NCBI RefSeq assembly: GCF_021699195.1
Contig: NZ_SSXE01000008.1
Coordinates: 29,324 to 93,323 of the forward strand
DNA length: 64,000 bases
Direction of reading: 5' to 3'
Source: Nonomuraea sp. MG754425
GTDB taxonomy: Bacteria; Actinomycetota; Actinomycetes; Streptosporangiales; Streptosporangiaceae
Below are positions 26,053 through 34,205 of this stretch, piece by piece. Numbering within the stretch: position 1 is the first letter of the stretch; each line of letters opens with the position of its first letter. The translations under genes were made by a program, and so were the position numbers. A model generated the notes under the pieces. It was not told the DNA's origin and did not search any database. It was given only the letters and a program-made list of their open reading frames with translations.

Positions 26053-26921
26053 CCGTGGTGACCGAACGACCGCCGGCCCTCGCGACGCGGCCGGCCGCCA
26101 CCGCGGCCCCCGGCAACCGCGTGCCGCGCTGGCAGATCTATCTCCCGCTGGCCCTGTACCTGCTGTTCACGCTGGTGCCGTTCTACTGGATGCTGGTCTT
26201 CGCCTTCCGGCCGGCCGGCTCGACGGCGATCGTCCCGTGGCCGATCACGTTCGAGCACTTCGACACGGTGTGGAACGGCATGGGGTTCGCCGTCTTCTTC
26301 CGCAACAGCCTGATGGTCGGCGTCGCCTCGCTGGTCGCCACCACGGTGGTGGCGCTGGCGGGCGGGTACGCGCTGGCCCGCTACGCCTTCCGCGGCAGGG
26401 GCGCGTTCATGATCGGGATGCTCTGCACGCAGTTCATCCCCGGCGCTCTGATGATCATCCCGCTGTTCGAGATCTTCCGCACGCTGGGCCTGACGAACTC
26501 GTTGTGGAGCCTCGTCATCGCCGAGACGGTCTTCCAGCTCCCGCTCTCGCTCATCCTGATCAGCGGCTTCATCCGCAACATCCCGTACGAGCTGGAGCAG
26601 GCCGCCTGGGTGGACGGCTGCTCGCGGCTGCGCGGCTTCCTGGCCATCGTGCTGCCCCTGCTGCGGCCCGCGCTGGTCGCGGTCGGCTCGTTCGCCTTCA
26701 TCCACAGTTGGAACAACTTCCTCTTCGCCCTCATGTTCATCAACGACCAGGAGAAATTCACCGTGCCCGTGGGCCTGGCCTACAACCTCGGCGAGAACAG
26801 CGTCGACTTCGGCGCCCTCGCCGCCGGCGGCGTCGTCGCCGCACTGCCCGTCGTGATCGTCTTCGCCTTCATCCAGCGCTACCTCGTCCAGGGGATGTCC
26901 GCCGGGGCGGTGAAGGGATGA
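26049..26921 (+). CDS. Carbohydrate ABC transporter permease, MalG type
   Basis: A 290-residue permease partner. The first helix is IYLPLALYLLFTLVPFYWML and the EAA loop ELEQAAWVDGCSRLRGFLAI. It starts on ATG overlapping the MalF stop (ATGA) and ends overlapping the GH43 start (ATGA). The unusual insertion of a glycoside hydrolase gene between the permease and binding-protein genes points to a dedicated uptake-and-cleavage unit for a plant cell-wall oligosaccharide. Confidence 0.93.
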   Translation: MTVVTERPPALATRPAATAAPGNRVPRWQIYLPLALYLLFTLVPFYWMLVFAFRPAGSTAIVPWPITFEHFDTVWNGMGFAVFFRNSLMVGVASLVATTVVALAGGYALARYAFRGRGAFMIGMLCTQFIPGALMIIPLFEIFRTLGLTNSLWSLVIAETVFQLPLSLILISGFIRNIPYELEQAAWVDGCSRLRGFLAIVLPLLRPALVAVGSFAFIHSWNNFLFALMFINDQEKFTVPVGLAYNLGENSVDFGALAAGGVVAALPVVIVFAFIQRYLVQGMSAGAVKG

Positions 26922-28348
26922 GCGCGACCTACCGCAACCCGGTGCTGAACGCCGACTGGTCCGACCCCGACGTGATCCGCGTCGGCGACGACTTCTACCT
27001 GACCGTCTCCACCTTCACCAAGGTGCCGGGACTGCCGATCCTGCACTCCCGCGACCTGGTCAACTGGACGATCATCGGCCACGCGTACACCCGCGGGTAC
27101 GACGACGTACGGCCCGGCTGCGGCGTGTGGGCGCCCTCGCTGCGCCACCACGACGGCCGGTTCTGGATCTTCTTCGGCGACCCGGACGTGGGCGTCTGCT
27201 GGGTGAGCGCCGCCGACCCGCGCGGCCCGTGGACCGCCCCGCACGTGGTCAAGCCGGGGCGCGGGCTCATCGACCCGTGCCCGCTGTGGGACGACGACGG
27301 GCACGCCTACCTCGTGCACGGCTGGGCCAAGAGCCGGGCCGGCGTCAACAACCGGCTCACCCTGCACCGCATGGCCCCCGACGGCAGCACGGTGCTGGAC
27401 GAGGGCACGATCGTCATCGACGCCGACCTGCTGCCGGGCTACCGGACGCTGGAAGGGCCCAAGCTGTACCGGCACGACGGGGCGTACTGGATCTTCGCGC
27501 CGGCCGGGGGCGTCGAGCAGGGCTGGCAGTCGGTGTTCCGCGCGGAGTCGATCTTCGGCCCGTACGAGGACCGCATCGTGCTGGCGCAGGGCGGCACCGG
27601 CGTCAACGGCCCGCACCAGGGCGGCTGGGTGGACACCCCGTCCGGCGCGCACTGGTTCATGCACTTCCAGGACCGCGGCCCCTACGGCCGGGTGACGCAC
27701 CTGCAGCCGATGCGGTGGGAGGACGGCTGGCCGGTCATGGGCGCGGACGGCGAGCCGGTGTCCGAGGCGCCCGTCCCCGTGCCGGGGCACGAGCCGGCCG
27801 CCCCGGCGACGTCCGACGACTTCGCCGGGCCGGGGCTGGGGTTGCAGTGGAGCTGGCAGGCCAACCCGGAGCCGTCCGGGTGGGAGCTGCGTGACGGGGC
27901 GCTGCGGCTGGCCTGCGCGCCGGGGCCGGACGACCTGCGCGAGCGGCCGTCCGTGCTGGGCCAGCGGCTGCCCGGCGTCCCGTGCCTGGTCAGCGCCACG
28001 CTCACCCTGGAGGGCGAGGGCCGGGCGGGGCTGGCCGTGATCGGGGACACCGCCGCCTTCGTCGGCCTCCGGCGCGGCGCGGACGGGAAGACCGTCCTGG
28101 TCTGCGGGGAGACGGGGGCGGCGGGTGACTGGGAGCCCGTGCCGGTCGAGGAGGGCCGGGCCGTCACGATCGGCGCGCGGGTGGGCGAAGGCGCGCTGGT
28201 CACGTTCCTGGCCGACGGCCGGGAGGTCGGCGCGCCCTTCCAGGCCACGCAGGGCCGATGGGTGGGGGCCGTGCTCGGCCTCTTCGCCGCGGGGGACGGC
28301 ACCGGCGAAGCGATCTTCGAGGCGTTCACCGTGGACATCGAAAGGTAG
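26918..28348 (+). CDS. GH43 glycoside hydrolase (arabinofuranosidase/xylosidase type)
   Basis: A 476-residue intracellular enzyme: a five-bladed propeller catalytic domain (about 1-290) followed by a beta-sandwich of the kind seen at the end of beta-xylosidases (about 300-476). The three GH43 carboxylates are visible: base Asp16 in DWSDPDV, pKa modulator Asp119 in LIDPCPLWDDDG and acid Glu179 in LEGPKLY. No signal peptide. Likely releases arabinose or xylose from imported oligosaccharides; with two pectin enzymes in the operon, arabinan side chains of pectin are plausible, whereas the CGAAANTTTCG box hints at xylan. Exact specificity cannot be told from sequence. Confidence 0.9.
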   Translation: MSATYRNPVLNADWSDPDVIRVGDDFYLTVSTFTKVPGLPILHSRDLVNWTIIGHAYTRGYDDVRPGCGVWAPSLRHHDGRFWIFFGDPDVGVCWVSAADPRGPWTAPHVVKPGRGLIDPCPLWDDDGHAYLVHGWAKSRAGVNNRLTLHRMAPDGSTVLDEGTIVIDADLLPGYRTLEGPKLYRHDGAYWIFAPAGGVEQGWQSVFRAESIFGPYEDRIVLAQGGTGVNGPHQGGWVDTPSGAHWFMHFQDRGPYGRVTHLQPMRWEDGWPVMGADGEPVSEAPVPVPGHEPAAPATSDDFAGPGLGLQWSWQANPEPSGWELRDGALRLACAPGPDDLRERPSVLGQRLPGVPCLVSATLTLEGEGRAGLAVIGDTAAFVGLRRGADGKTVLVCGETGAAGDWEPVPVEEGRAVTIGARVGEGALVTFLADGREVGAPFQATQGRWVGAVLGLFAAGDGTGEAIFEAFTVDIER

Positions 28349-28355
28349 TGGGCAC

Positions 28356-29642
28356 ATGAGAGCACACGCGCCGCTGGCCGCCGTCGTGGCGGTGGCCGTC
28401 CTGGCCGGTTGCGGCTCCGGCACCGGCTCGGACGGCAGGACCGAGATCACCTTCTGGGACACCAACGCCGGCCCCGCGCGCACACCGGTCTGGCAGCACG
28501 CCATCGCGGAGTTCGAGAAGGCCAACCCGGCCATCAAGGTGAACTACGTGGGCGTGCCGATCGCGCAGGCCCCCCAGAAGCTCGACACGGCCATCGCCGG
28601 CGGCGGCACCCCGGACGTGGCCGACATCTCGACCTCGGGCCTCGGCACCCTCGTGGCCCAGAAGGCGCTCGAACCCGTGGACGAGCGCATCGCCGGCAAC
28701 CCCGCGCTGAACGGCAAGTTCAACGAGGCACTGCTGACCACGGTCAAGAACGTCGTGCCCGACGGCAGGACGTACATCTACCCGATCTCCACCAACGCCG
28801 GGGCGTTCTGGTACCGCAAGGACTGGTTCGCGGCGGAGGGGCTGCAGGCCCCGAAGACCTGGTCGGACTTCTTCACCGTGCTCGACAAGCTGACCAGGCC
28901 CGAGGAGAACCGCTTCGGCTTCACCATCCGCGGCGGCGCCGGCTCCATCGCGCAGATGCTGGAGGTCGTCTACGGCCAGTCGGGCGTCACCGAGTTCTTC
29001 GACGCCGCCGGCCGGGCCACGCTGAACGACCCGCGCAACGTGACGGCGCTGGAGAAGTACGCGGGGCTGTACAAGAAGAACACGCCCGAGGGCGACCTGC
29101 AGAACGACTACGTCAAGATGGTCGCCCAGTTCGACACCGCGGGCAGCATCGCCGTCATGCAGCACAACCTGGGCTCCTACCAGGACCACAAGAAGGCGCT
29201 CGGCGACGAGAAGGTGGCCTCGTTCTCCGTGCCCAAGTCCGACACCGGCCCCCAGACCGTGCTGTCGAACCCGGTCGGCGGCGTCGCGGTCTTCTCCGCC
29301 AGCGAGCAGAAGGACGCCGCGGCCAAGCTGGCCGAGTTCTTCGCCTCGAAGGACATGAGCGGGTACATCGCCGAGCAGACCGGCGTCATCCCGGCCAACA
29401 TCGACGTGCCGCCGTCCGAGGCCGCGCACATCACCGAGGCGCAGCGGGTGCTGAACGACCCGGCGACCAAGGTCGTGCAGATGCCCTACCACCTGCCGGA
29501 GTTCAACCAGATCACCAAGACCTGGGCCGAGCCGCAGTTCCAGAAGGTGCTGCTGGGCCAGCTCAGCAGCAAGGACTTCCTCGACGAGTTCGCGGGCAAG
29601 CTGACCGAGGCGCAGGCCGCGTACAAGAAGCGGAACGGCTGA
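28356..29642 (+). CDS. Sugar-binding lipoprotein of ABC importer
   Basis: A 428-residue binding protein of the UgpB/MalE group. Lipobox L16-A-G-C19, then a short Gly/Ser linker and the first strand ITFWDTNAGP; the motif FEKANPAIKVNYVG and the C-terminal ELSSKDFLDEFAGKL-like text are typical. The ATG lies 7 bases after the GH43 stop with no strong ribosome site, suggesting coupling. Its stop TGA shares a base with the ATG of the pectate lyase gene. It captures an oligosaccharide outside the cell for the two permeases at 25138-26921. Confidence 0.92.
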   Translation: MRAHAPLAAVVAVAVLAGCGSGTGSDGRTEITFWDTNAGPARTPVWQHAIAEFEKANPAIKVNYVGVPIAQAPQKLDTAIAGGGTPDVADISTSGLGTLVAQKALEPVDERIAGNPALNGKFNEALLTTVKNVVPDGRTYIYPISTNAGAFWYRKDWFAAEGLQAPKTWSDFFTVLDKLTRPEENRFGFTIRGGAGSIAQMLEVVYGQSGVTEFFDAAGRATLNDPRNVTALEKYAGLYKKNTPEGDLQNDYVKMVAQFDTAGSIAVMQHNLGSYQDHKKALGDEKVASFSVPKSDTGPQTVLSNPVGGVAVFSASEQKDAAAKLAEFFASKDMSGYIAEQTGVIPANIDVPPSEAAHITEAQRVLNDPATKVVQMPYHLPEFNQITKTWAEPQFQKVLLGQLSSKDFLDEFAGKLTEAQAAYKKRNG

Positions 29643-30847
29643 TGCACGCGCTCGCCGCGCTCGCCCTGGCCGCGGTCACGGTCCTGCACCCCGCTCCCGA
29701 CCTGGGCCGTCAGGTGCTCGCGCCGGACGACGGGTGGGCCGCCGCCGAGGGCGGCACCACCGGCGGGTCCGCGGCCCGCCACGCGGTCACCGTACGGACC
29801 CGCGACGAGCTGGCCGCGGCCGTCGCCGGGGACCAGCCGAAGATCGTCTACGTCGAGGGCGCCCTCGACGCGGGCTCCAGGACCTGCGCCGACTACGCCG
29901 TCCCCGAGTACGACCTGAGCAAGTACCTCGAAGCCTTCGACCCGGCCCGCTGGACGGGACCGGCCGCCGGCCCGCTCGAAGAGGCCCGCCGGGCGTCGGC
30001 CGCCAACCAGCGGCGGGACGTGCTGATCGGCATCGGCTCCAACACCACGCTCGTCGGCCGCCGCGGGGCCTCGCTCACCGGCCTGGGCCTGGTGATCGAC
30101 GACGCCGACAACGTGATCGTCAGGAACCTGGCCGTCCACGACGCCTACGACTGCTTCCCCGTGTGGAGCGGCGGCGACTGGAAGACCGACTACGACAACC
30201 TGATGATCTCCGGATCCACTCACGTGTGGGTGGACCACGTGACGCTGACCGACGGCGACCGGCCCGACCAGGCCGAACCCCGCTACTTCGGCAAACGTTT
30301 CCTGCACCACGACGGGCTGCTCGACATCGTCAGGGGCAGCGACCTGGTGACCGTCTCCTGGAGCGTGTTCTCCGGGCACGACAAGTCGCTGCTGTGGGGC
30401 AACACCGACGCCCCCGACCTCGACGCGGGCAAGCTGCGCGTCACCCTGCACCACAACGAGCTGGCCGGGCTCAACCAGCGGGGACCGCGGGTGCGCCACG
30501 GCCAGGTGCACGTCTACAACAACTCGTACGTGATCCCGGCGGGCACCGACTACCAGTACTCCTGGGGTGTCGGCGTGAACTCCGCCATCTACGCGCAGCA
30601 CAACACCTTCCGCGGCGCCGTCACCCCGGACCGGATCGTCTACGGCTGGGGCGGCACCGCGATCCACGAGGAGGGCACGCTGGTGAACGGCAGGCAGGTG
30701 GACGTCCGGGCGGCGTACAACGCCGTCAAGGATCCCGATCTCGGCGGTGACGTGGGCTGGACCCCGTCCCTGCACGGGCGGGTGGACCCCGCGCGGGCCG
30801 TGCCCGCCCTGGTCAGGGCGCACGCGGGGGCCGGGAGGCTCGGATGA
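29642..30847 (+). CDS. Secreted pectate lyase, PL1 family
   Basis: A 401-residue parallel beta-helix enzyme that should cleave polygalacturonate by beta-elimination with calcium. After a short Sec signal (ALAALALAAVTVLHPAPD) come PL1 hallmarks: GGTTGGSAAR, STHVWVDHVTL, DGLLDIVRGSDLVTVSWSVF, and the catalytic arginine region NQRGPRVRHGQVHVYNN (RxPxxR form complete). The start ATG overlaps the binding-protein stop by one base. Product oligogalacturonides or side chains would be taken up by the co-transcribed importer. The second pectin enzyme starts on ATG overlapping its stop. Confidence 0.9.
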   Translation: MHALAALALAAVTVLHPAPDLGRQVLAPDDGWAAAEGGTTGGSAARHAVTVRTRDELAAAVAGDQPKIVYVEGALDAGSRTCADYAVPEYDLSKYLEAFDPARWTGPAAGPLEEARRASAANQRRDVLIGIGSNTTLVGRRGASLTGLGLVIDDADNVIVRNLAVHDAYDCFPVWSGGDWKTDYDNLMISGSTHVWVDHVTLTDGDRPDQAEPRYFGKRFLHHDGLLDIVRGSDLVTVSWSVFSGHDKSLLWGNTDAPDLDAGKLRVTLHHNELAGLNQRGPRVRHGQVHVYNNSYVIPAGTDYQYSWGVGVNSAIYAQHNTFRGAVTPDRIVYGWGGTAIHEEGTLVNGRQVDVRAAYNAVKDPDLGGDVGWTPSLHGRVDPARAVPALVRAHAGAGRLG

Positions 30848-32634
30848 GGGCGGCGACGGTCCTGGCGCTGGCCGGAGCCCTGATCCTGGCGCCGCTCCCG
30901 GCCCAGGCGCAGGCCCAGCCGCCGGCGGCCCAGCGCGCCGACGGGTTCGCCGGGCTGGACGCGCTGGGCGTGGCCGGCACCACCGGCGGCGCGGCGGGCC
31001 CGACCGTGACCGTGGACAACCAGGCCGACCTGGAGCGGTACGCCACGGCCGCGGAGCCGTACGTGATCAAGGTCAGGGGCTCGATCGCGGTGGAGCCGTA
31101 CGGCAAGGAGATCGCGGTCGCCTCCGGCAAGAGCATCGTCGGCGCGGGCGCGGGCGCGGAGATCGTGCACGGCGGCTTCTTCCTCAACGGCGTGCACAAC
31201 GTGATCATCCGCAACCTGACGATCCGCGACTCGTACGTGCCCGGCGACTGGGACGGCAAGACCAAGGACTACGACGGCATCCAGATGGACGGCGCCCACC
31301 ACGTCTGGATCGACCACAACCACTTCACCCGCACCGGCGACGGCCTGCTCGACATCCGCAAGGACAGCGACTACGTCACCGTCTCCTGGAACGTCTTCAG
31401 CGACCACAACAAGGCCGTCGGCGTCGGCTGGACCCCCAACGTGGTGACGAAGGTGACCTTCCACCACAACTGGATCCGCGGCACCCACCAGCGCAACGCC
31501 AGCATCGACAACACCGAGGCCGCGCACTGGTACAACAACTTCGTCCAGGACACCGCGATGTACGGGACGATGATCCGCGGCGGCGGCCGGCTCGTGGTCG
31601 AGAACAGCTACTACCAGGGCGTGCCCGACCCGGTCGTGGCCAAGGACCCGGCCTCGCAGGTCGTGCAGCGGGGCAACGTGCTGCGCGGGTCGCCGGGCCG
31701 CTCCGACAGCGTGGGCGAGGCGTTCGACCCGTCCGCCTACTACGCCTACGACCTCGACCCGGCCGAGCGGGTGCCCGGCATCGTCACCCGGGGCGCGGGC
31801 CCGCTCGGCGGGCAGCGTCCGGCGCCGCGCCGGATCACGGTCGCGCTCGACGGCAGCGGCGACTTCGCCAGCCTCCAGGCGGCGGTCGGCGCGGCCCCGC
31901 CCGGTGCGGTGATCACCGTCGCGCCGGGCGTCTACCGCGAGATGCCGCGGGTCTGGGCGGGCCGCACCGACCTGACGATCAGGGGCGCGACCGGCGACCC
32001 GGCGGACGTGGTCGTCACCTACGACCTGTCGGCCGACGCCGCGAAGTTCTACGGCGGCACGTGGGGCACCGCGCAGAGCGCCACCCTCGCCGTGCTCGCC
32101 GACGGCGTCACGGTCGAGGACATCACGCTGCAGAACGCCGCCGACGAGGCGGTCAGCCCGGGACCCGCGCCCGCCGTGCGGACCGGCGGCGACCGGACCG
32201 CCTTCGAGGGCACGCGCTTCCTCGGCGACGGCGGCGTCTACCAGGCCGACGGCCGCCGCGCCTACCTGCGCGGCTGTTACGTGGAGGGCGACGCGGACCT
32301 CGTGCGCTCCACGGGCGTGACCGTCCTGGACGGCTGCACGCTCAGGTCGGCCGGGCCCGGCAACGTGCTGGCCGGCGGCACCGTCCTGGTCACCGGCGGC
32401 CGGCTGGAGGGCGACACGGCCCGGTCGGTCACGCTCGGGAGCTCCGGCGCGGCCGTGGTCCGGGACTCGTGGCTGGGTGCCCACGTCAAGGACGACCCGT
32501 GGGGCGAGGGCCGCTTCGCCGAGTACCGCAACACGGGGCCGGGCGCGGCCGTCACGGAGCTGCGCCCGCAGCTCACCGACGCCCAGGCCGCCCGCCACAC
32601 GGCCGAGCGCTACCTCGCGGGCTGGCGTCCGTAA
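30844..32634 (+). CDS. Secreted PL1 pectate lyase fused to CE8 pectinesterase-like domain
   Basis: A 596-residue exported two-domain protein. Signal peptide about 1-24 (ending AQA), a PL1 beta-helix at about 35-320 with VWIDHNHFTRTGDGLLDI, and from residue 330 a CE8 pectin methylesterase-like beta-helix (RITVALDGSGDFASLQAAV, GVYRE). Both active sites depart from canon. In PL1 the RxPxxR stretch reads QRNASID, keeping the first Arg but not the Pro or second Arg. In CE8 the QDT aspartate aligns with Gly464, QAVALR is PAVRTG, and the LGRPW arginine is absent; only the nucleophile-type Asp485 remains (DLVRS for DFIFG). The second half may be a binding module. Last gene of the operon. Confidence 0.85.
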   Translation: MRAATVLALAGALILAPLPAQAQAQPPAAQRADGFAGLDALGVAGTTGGAAGPTVTVDNQADLERYATAAEPYVIKVRGSIAVEPYGKEIAVASGKSIVGAGAGAEIVHGGFFLNGVHNVIIRNLTIRDSYVPGDWDGKTKDYDGIQMDGAHHVWIDHNHFTRTGDGLLDIRKDSDYVTVSWNVFSDHNKAVGVGWTPNVVTKVTFHHNWIRGTHQRNASIDNTEAAHWYNNFVQDTAMYGTMIRGGGRLVVENSYYQGVPDPVVAKDPASQVVQRGNVLRGSPGRSDSVGEAFDPSAYYAYDLDPAERVPGIVTRGAGPLGGQRPAPRRITVALDGSGDFASLQAAVGAAPPGAVITVAPGVYREMPRVWAGRTDLTIRGATGDPADVVVTYDLSADAAKFYGGTWGTAQSATLAVLADGVTVEDITLQNAADEAVSPGPAPAVRTGGDRTAFEGTRFLGDGGVYQADGRRAYLRGCYVEGDADLVRSTGVTVLDGCTLRSAGPGNVLAGGTVLVTGGRLEGDTARSVTLGSSGAAVVRDSWLGAHVKDDPWGEGRFAEYRNTGPGAAVTELRPQLTDAQAARHTAERYLAGWRP

Positions 32635-32643
32635 CGACACCTG

Positions 32644-32683
32644 CCGTCCCGCCCGCGCCGCAGCATCGGGCGGGACGGTCTTT
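32644..32683 (+). terminator. Rho-independent terminator of the polysaccharide operon
   Basis: A 12-bp perfect stem (32644-32655 with 32667-32678) with an 11-base loop is followed directly by TCTTT. It begins 9 bases after the stop codon of the PL1-CE8 gene. Confidence 0.85.
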
Positions 32684-32774
32684 ACCCCGAGCAATCCAGC
32701 CCTAGAGTGATCGAACCGCTACTCCTGGTTACGATGGCGAAGTTCGCGCATCTATCACGCCAGGGGGCTGGAAA

Positions 32775-34160
32775 ATGACCGATGAGACACAGGCCGCCAA
32801 GATTAGGGTGAACGCGGCCGAAGACGGCGTGCTCGGCACCGAGGCCGCGCTGCTGAACGCCCAGGACGACCCGGTGGCCTCGGCCGCCGTGGACGCGGCC
32901 GTCGAGGCCGAACTCCTGGACGACGCCGAGACGGCCTCCGCCCGCCGGGAGAGCGAGCGGCAGATCGCGGAGCTGCCCGCCAAGGACCAGGAGCGGGTCC
33001 GCCGCGCCCAGCGCGAACTGCGTACGATGGGCGCCGACGTCTGGCCGGTGGCCAGGTGGTGGGGGCACGAGATCCACCTCAACGAGTCGGCCGCACTGCT
33101 GGCCGCCGAGATCCCGCAGCTCATCGGGGAGATCGCGGGCACGGTGCTGGGCTCCTGGCTGACCCCGGCCATCGAGCGCGGCGTGCGCGCCAAGGCGGAC
33201 TGGATCGCCTCGATCGCCCGGCCGTACGGGGTCCGGCTGGTCTCGCCGTGGACCGCGCCCGGCCTGCTGATCCCGGCCCGCCAGCGCGGCGGCGACACCA
33301 GCCTGTTCTGGGCGGTGCACGAGCCGGGCGACGGCTGGAGCCCGGACCAGAGCTTCATCGACCACGTCGACGTGTCGGGCCCGGCCCTGGCCGGGTTCCA
33401 GGACCGGCTGCACCTCGTCCACCGGGGCGGCGAGGGCGACGGCGGCCTGCGCTGGACGGTCTACGACACCGAGGAGGGCTGGAGCGCGGACCAGCGCCTC
33501 CCGCGGCACTTCAGTGACGCCGCCCCGGCGCTGGCCGCGTACGACGGGCAGCTCTACTGCGTGCACCGGGGCGGCCGTGGCGACACCGCGCTGTGGTGGA
33601 CCCGCTGGGACGGCTCGCGCTGGAGCGCCGACGAGCGGCTGCCGCGGCACTTCAGCGAGACGACCCCCGCGCTGGCGGCCTTCGACGGGCTGCTGCACTG
33701 CGTGCACCGGGGCTCGGGCCACGACCAGGCGCTGTGGTGGGCCCGCTGGGACGGCCGGAGCTGGAGCCCCGACGAGCGGCTGCCGCAGCACTTCAGCGAC
33801 TCGAACCCGGCCGTGGCCGTCTACCGGGGCCACCTCTACTGCGTGCACCGCGGCGCGGGCGGCGACCCGACACTGTGGTGGACCCGCTGGGACGGCTCGA
33901 CGTGGAGCCCCGACCAGCAACTGCCCGGCCACCGCAGCTCGGAGGGGCCGGCCCTGACCGTCTACAAGGACCGGCTGTATTGCGTGCACCGCGGCGCCAC
34001 GGACCAGAGCCTGTGGTGGAGCAGCTTCAACGGCTCCGGCTGGACCGCCGACCAGCGGCTGCCGCACCACTACAGCGCCGAGGGCCCGGCGACCGTGGCC
34101 TACCGCGACAGGAAGGCCACCCACGACCAGCTCCTGTGCGTGCACCGCGGCGTGCGCTGA
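32775..34160 (+). CDS. Beta-propeller-like repeat protein with helical N-terminal domain
   Basis: A 461-residue protein I cannot assign to a function. Residues 1-165 are charged and Ala-rich, include a helix-forming AQREL stretch, GADVWPVARWWGHEIHL, and a hydrophobic helix IPQLIGEIAGTVLG; no signal peptide is seen. From residue 188 come repeats of 46-48 residues of the form WSxDxxLPxHFSxxxPALAxYxGxLYCVHRG..LWW. The partial unit at the start (SLFWAVHEPGDG) and the partial unit at the end (LLCVHRGVR) would complete one blade, giving about six blades closed by a shared blade. Such folds often bind sugars. The ATG has AGGGGGC 8 bases upstream. Confidence 0.75.
   Translation: MTDETQAAKIRVNAAEDGVLGTEAALLNAQDDPVASAAVDAAVEAELLDDAETASARRESERQIAELPAKDQERVRRAQRELRTMGADVWPVARWWGHEIHLNESAALLAAEIPQLIGEIAGTVLGSWLTPAIERGVRAKADWIASIARPYGVRLVSPWTAPGLLIPARQRGGDTSLFWAVHEPGDGWSPDQSFIDHVDVSGPALAGFQDRLHLVHRGGEGDGGLRWTVYDTEEGWSADQRLPRHFSDAAPALAAYDGQLYCVHRGGRGDTALWWTRWDGSRWSADERLPRHFSETTPALAAFDGLLHCVHRGSGHDQALWWARWDGRSWSPDERLPQHFSDSNPAVAVYRGHLYCVHRGAGGDPTLWWTRWDGSTWSPDQQLPGHRSSEGPALTVYKDRLYCVHRGATDQSLWWSSFNGSGWTADQRLPHHYSAEGPATVAYRDRKATHDQLLCVHRGVR
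33336..34157. repeat. Six 138-144-bp coding repeats
   Basis: Repeat units start with a Trp codon at 33336, 33480, 33621, 33762, 33903 and 34041, spaced 144, 141, 141, 141 and 138 bp. DNA identity between the middle copies is high, notably over the Leu-Tyr-Cys-Val-His-Arg-Gly and Leu-Trp-Trp codons. Confidence 0.9.
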
Positions 34161-34170
34161 GACGGCGGGC

Positions 34171-34196
34171 GCCGGCCCGCGACCTCGCGGGCCGGC
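34171..34196. terminator. Hairpin between convergent genes
   Basis: A 12-bp perfect GC stem (34171-34182 with 34185-34196) lies between the stop of the propeller gene and the stop of the convergent hydrolase gene. No T-run. Confidence 0.6.
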
Positions 34197-34205
34197 ACCC
34201 CTCGC

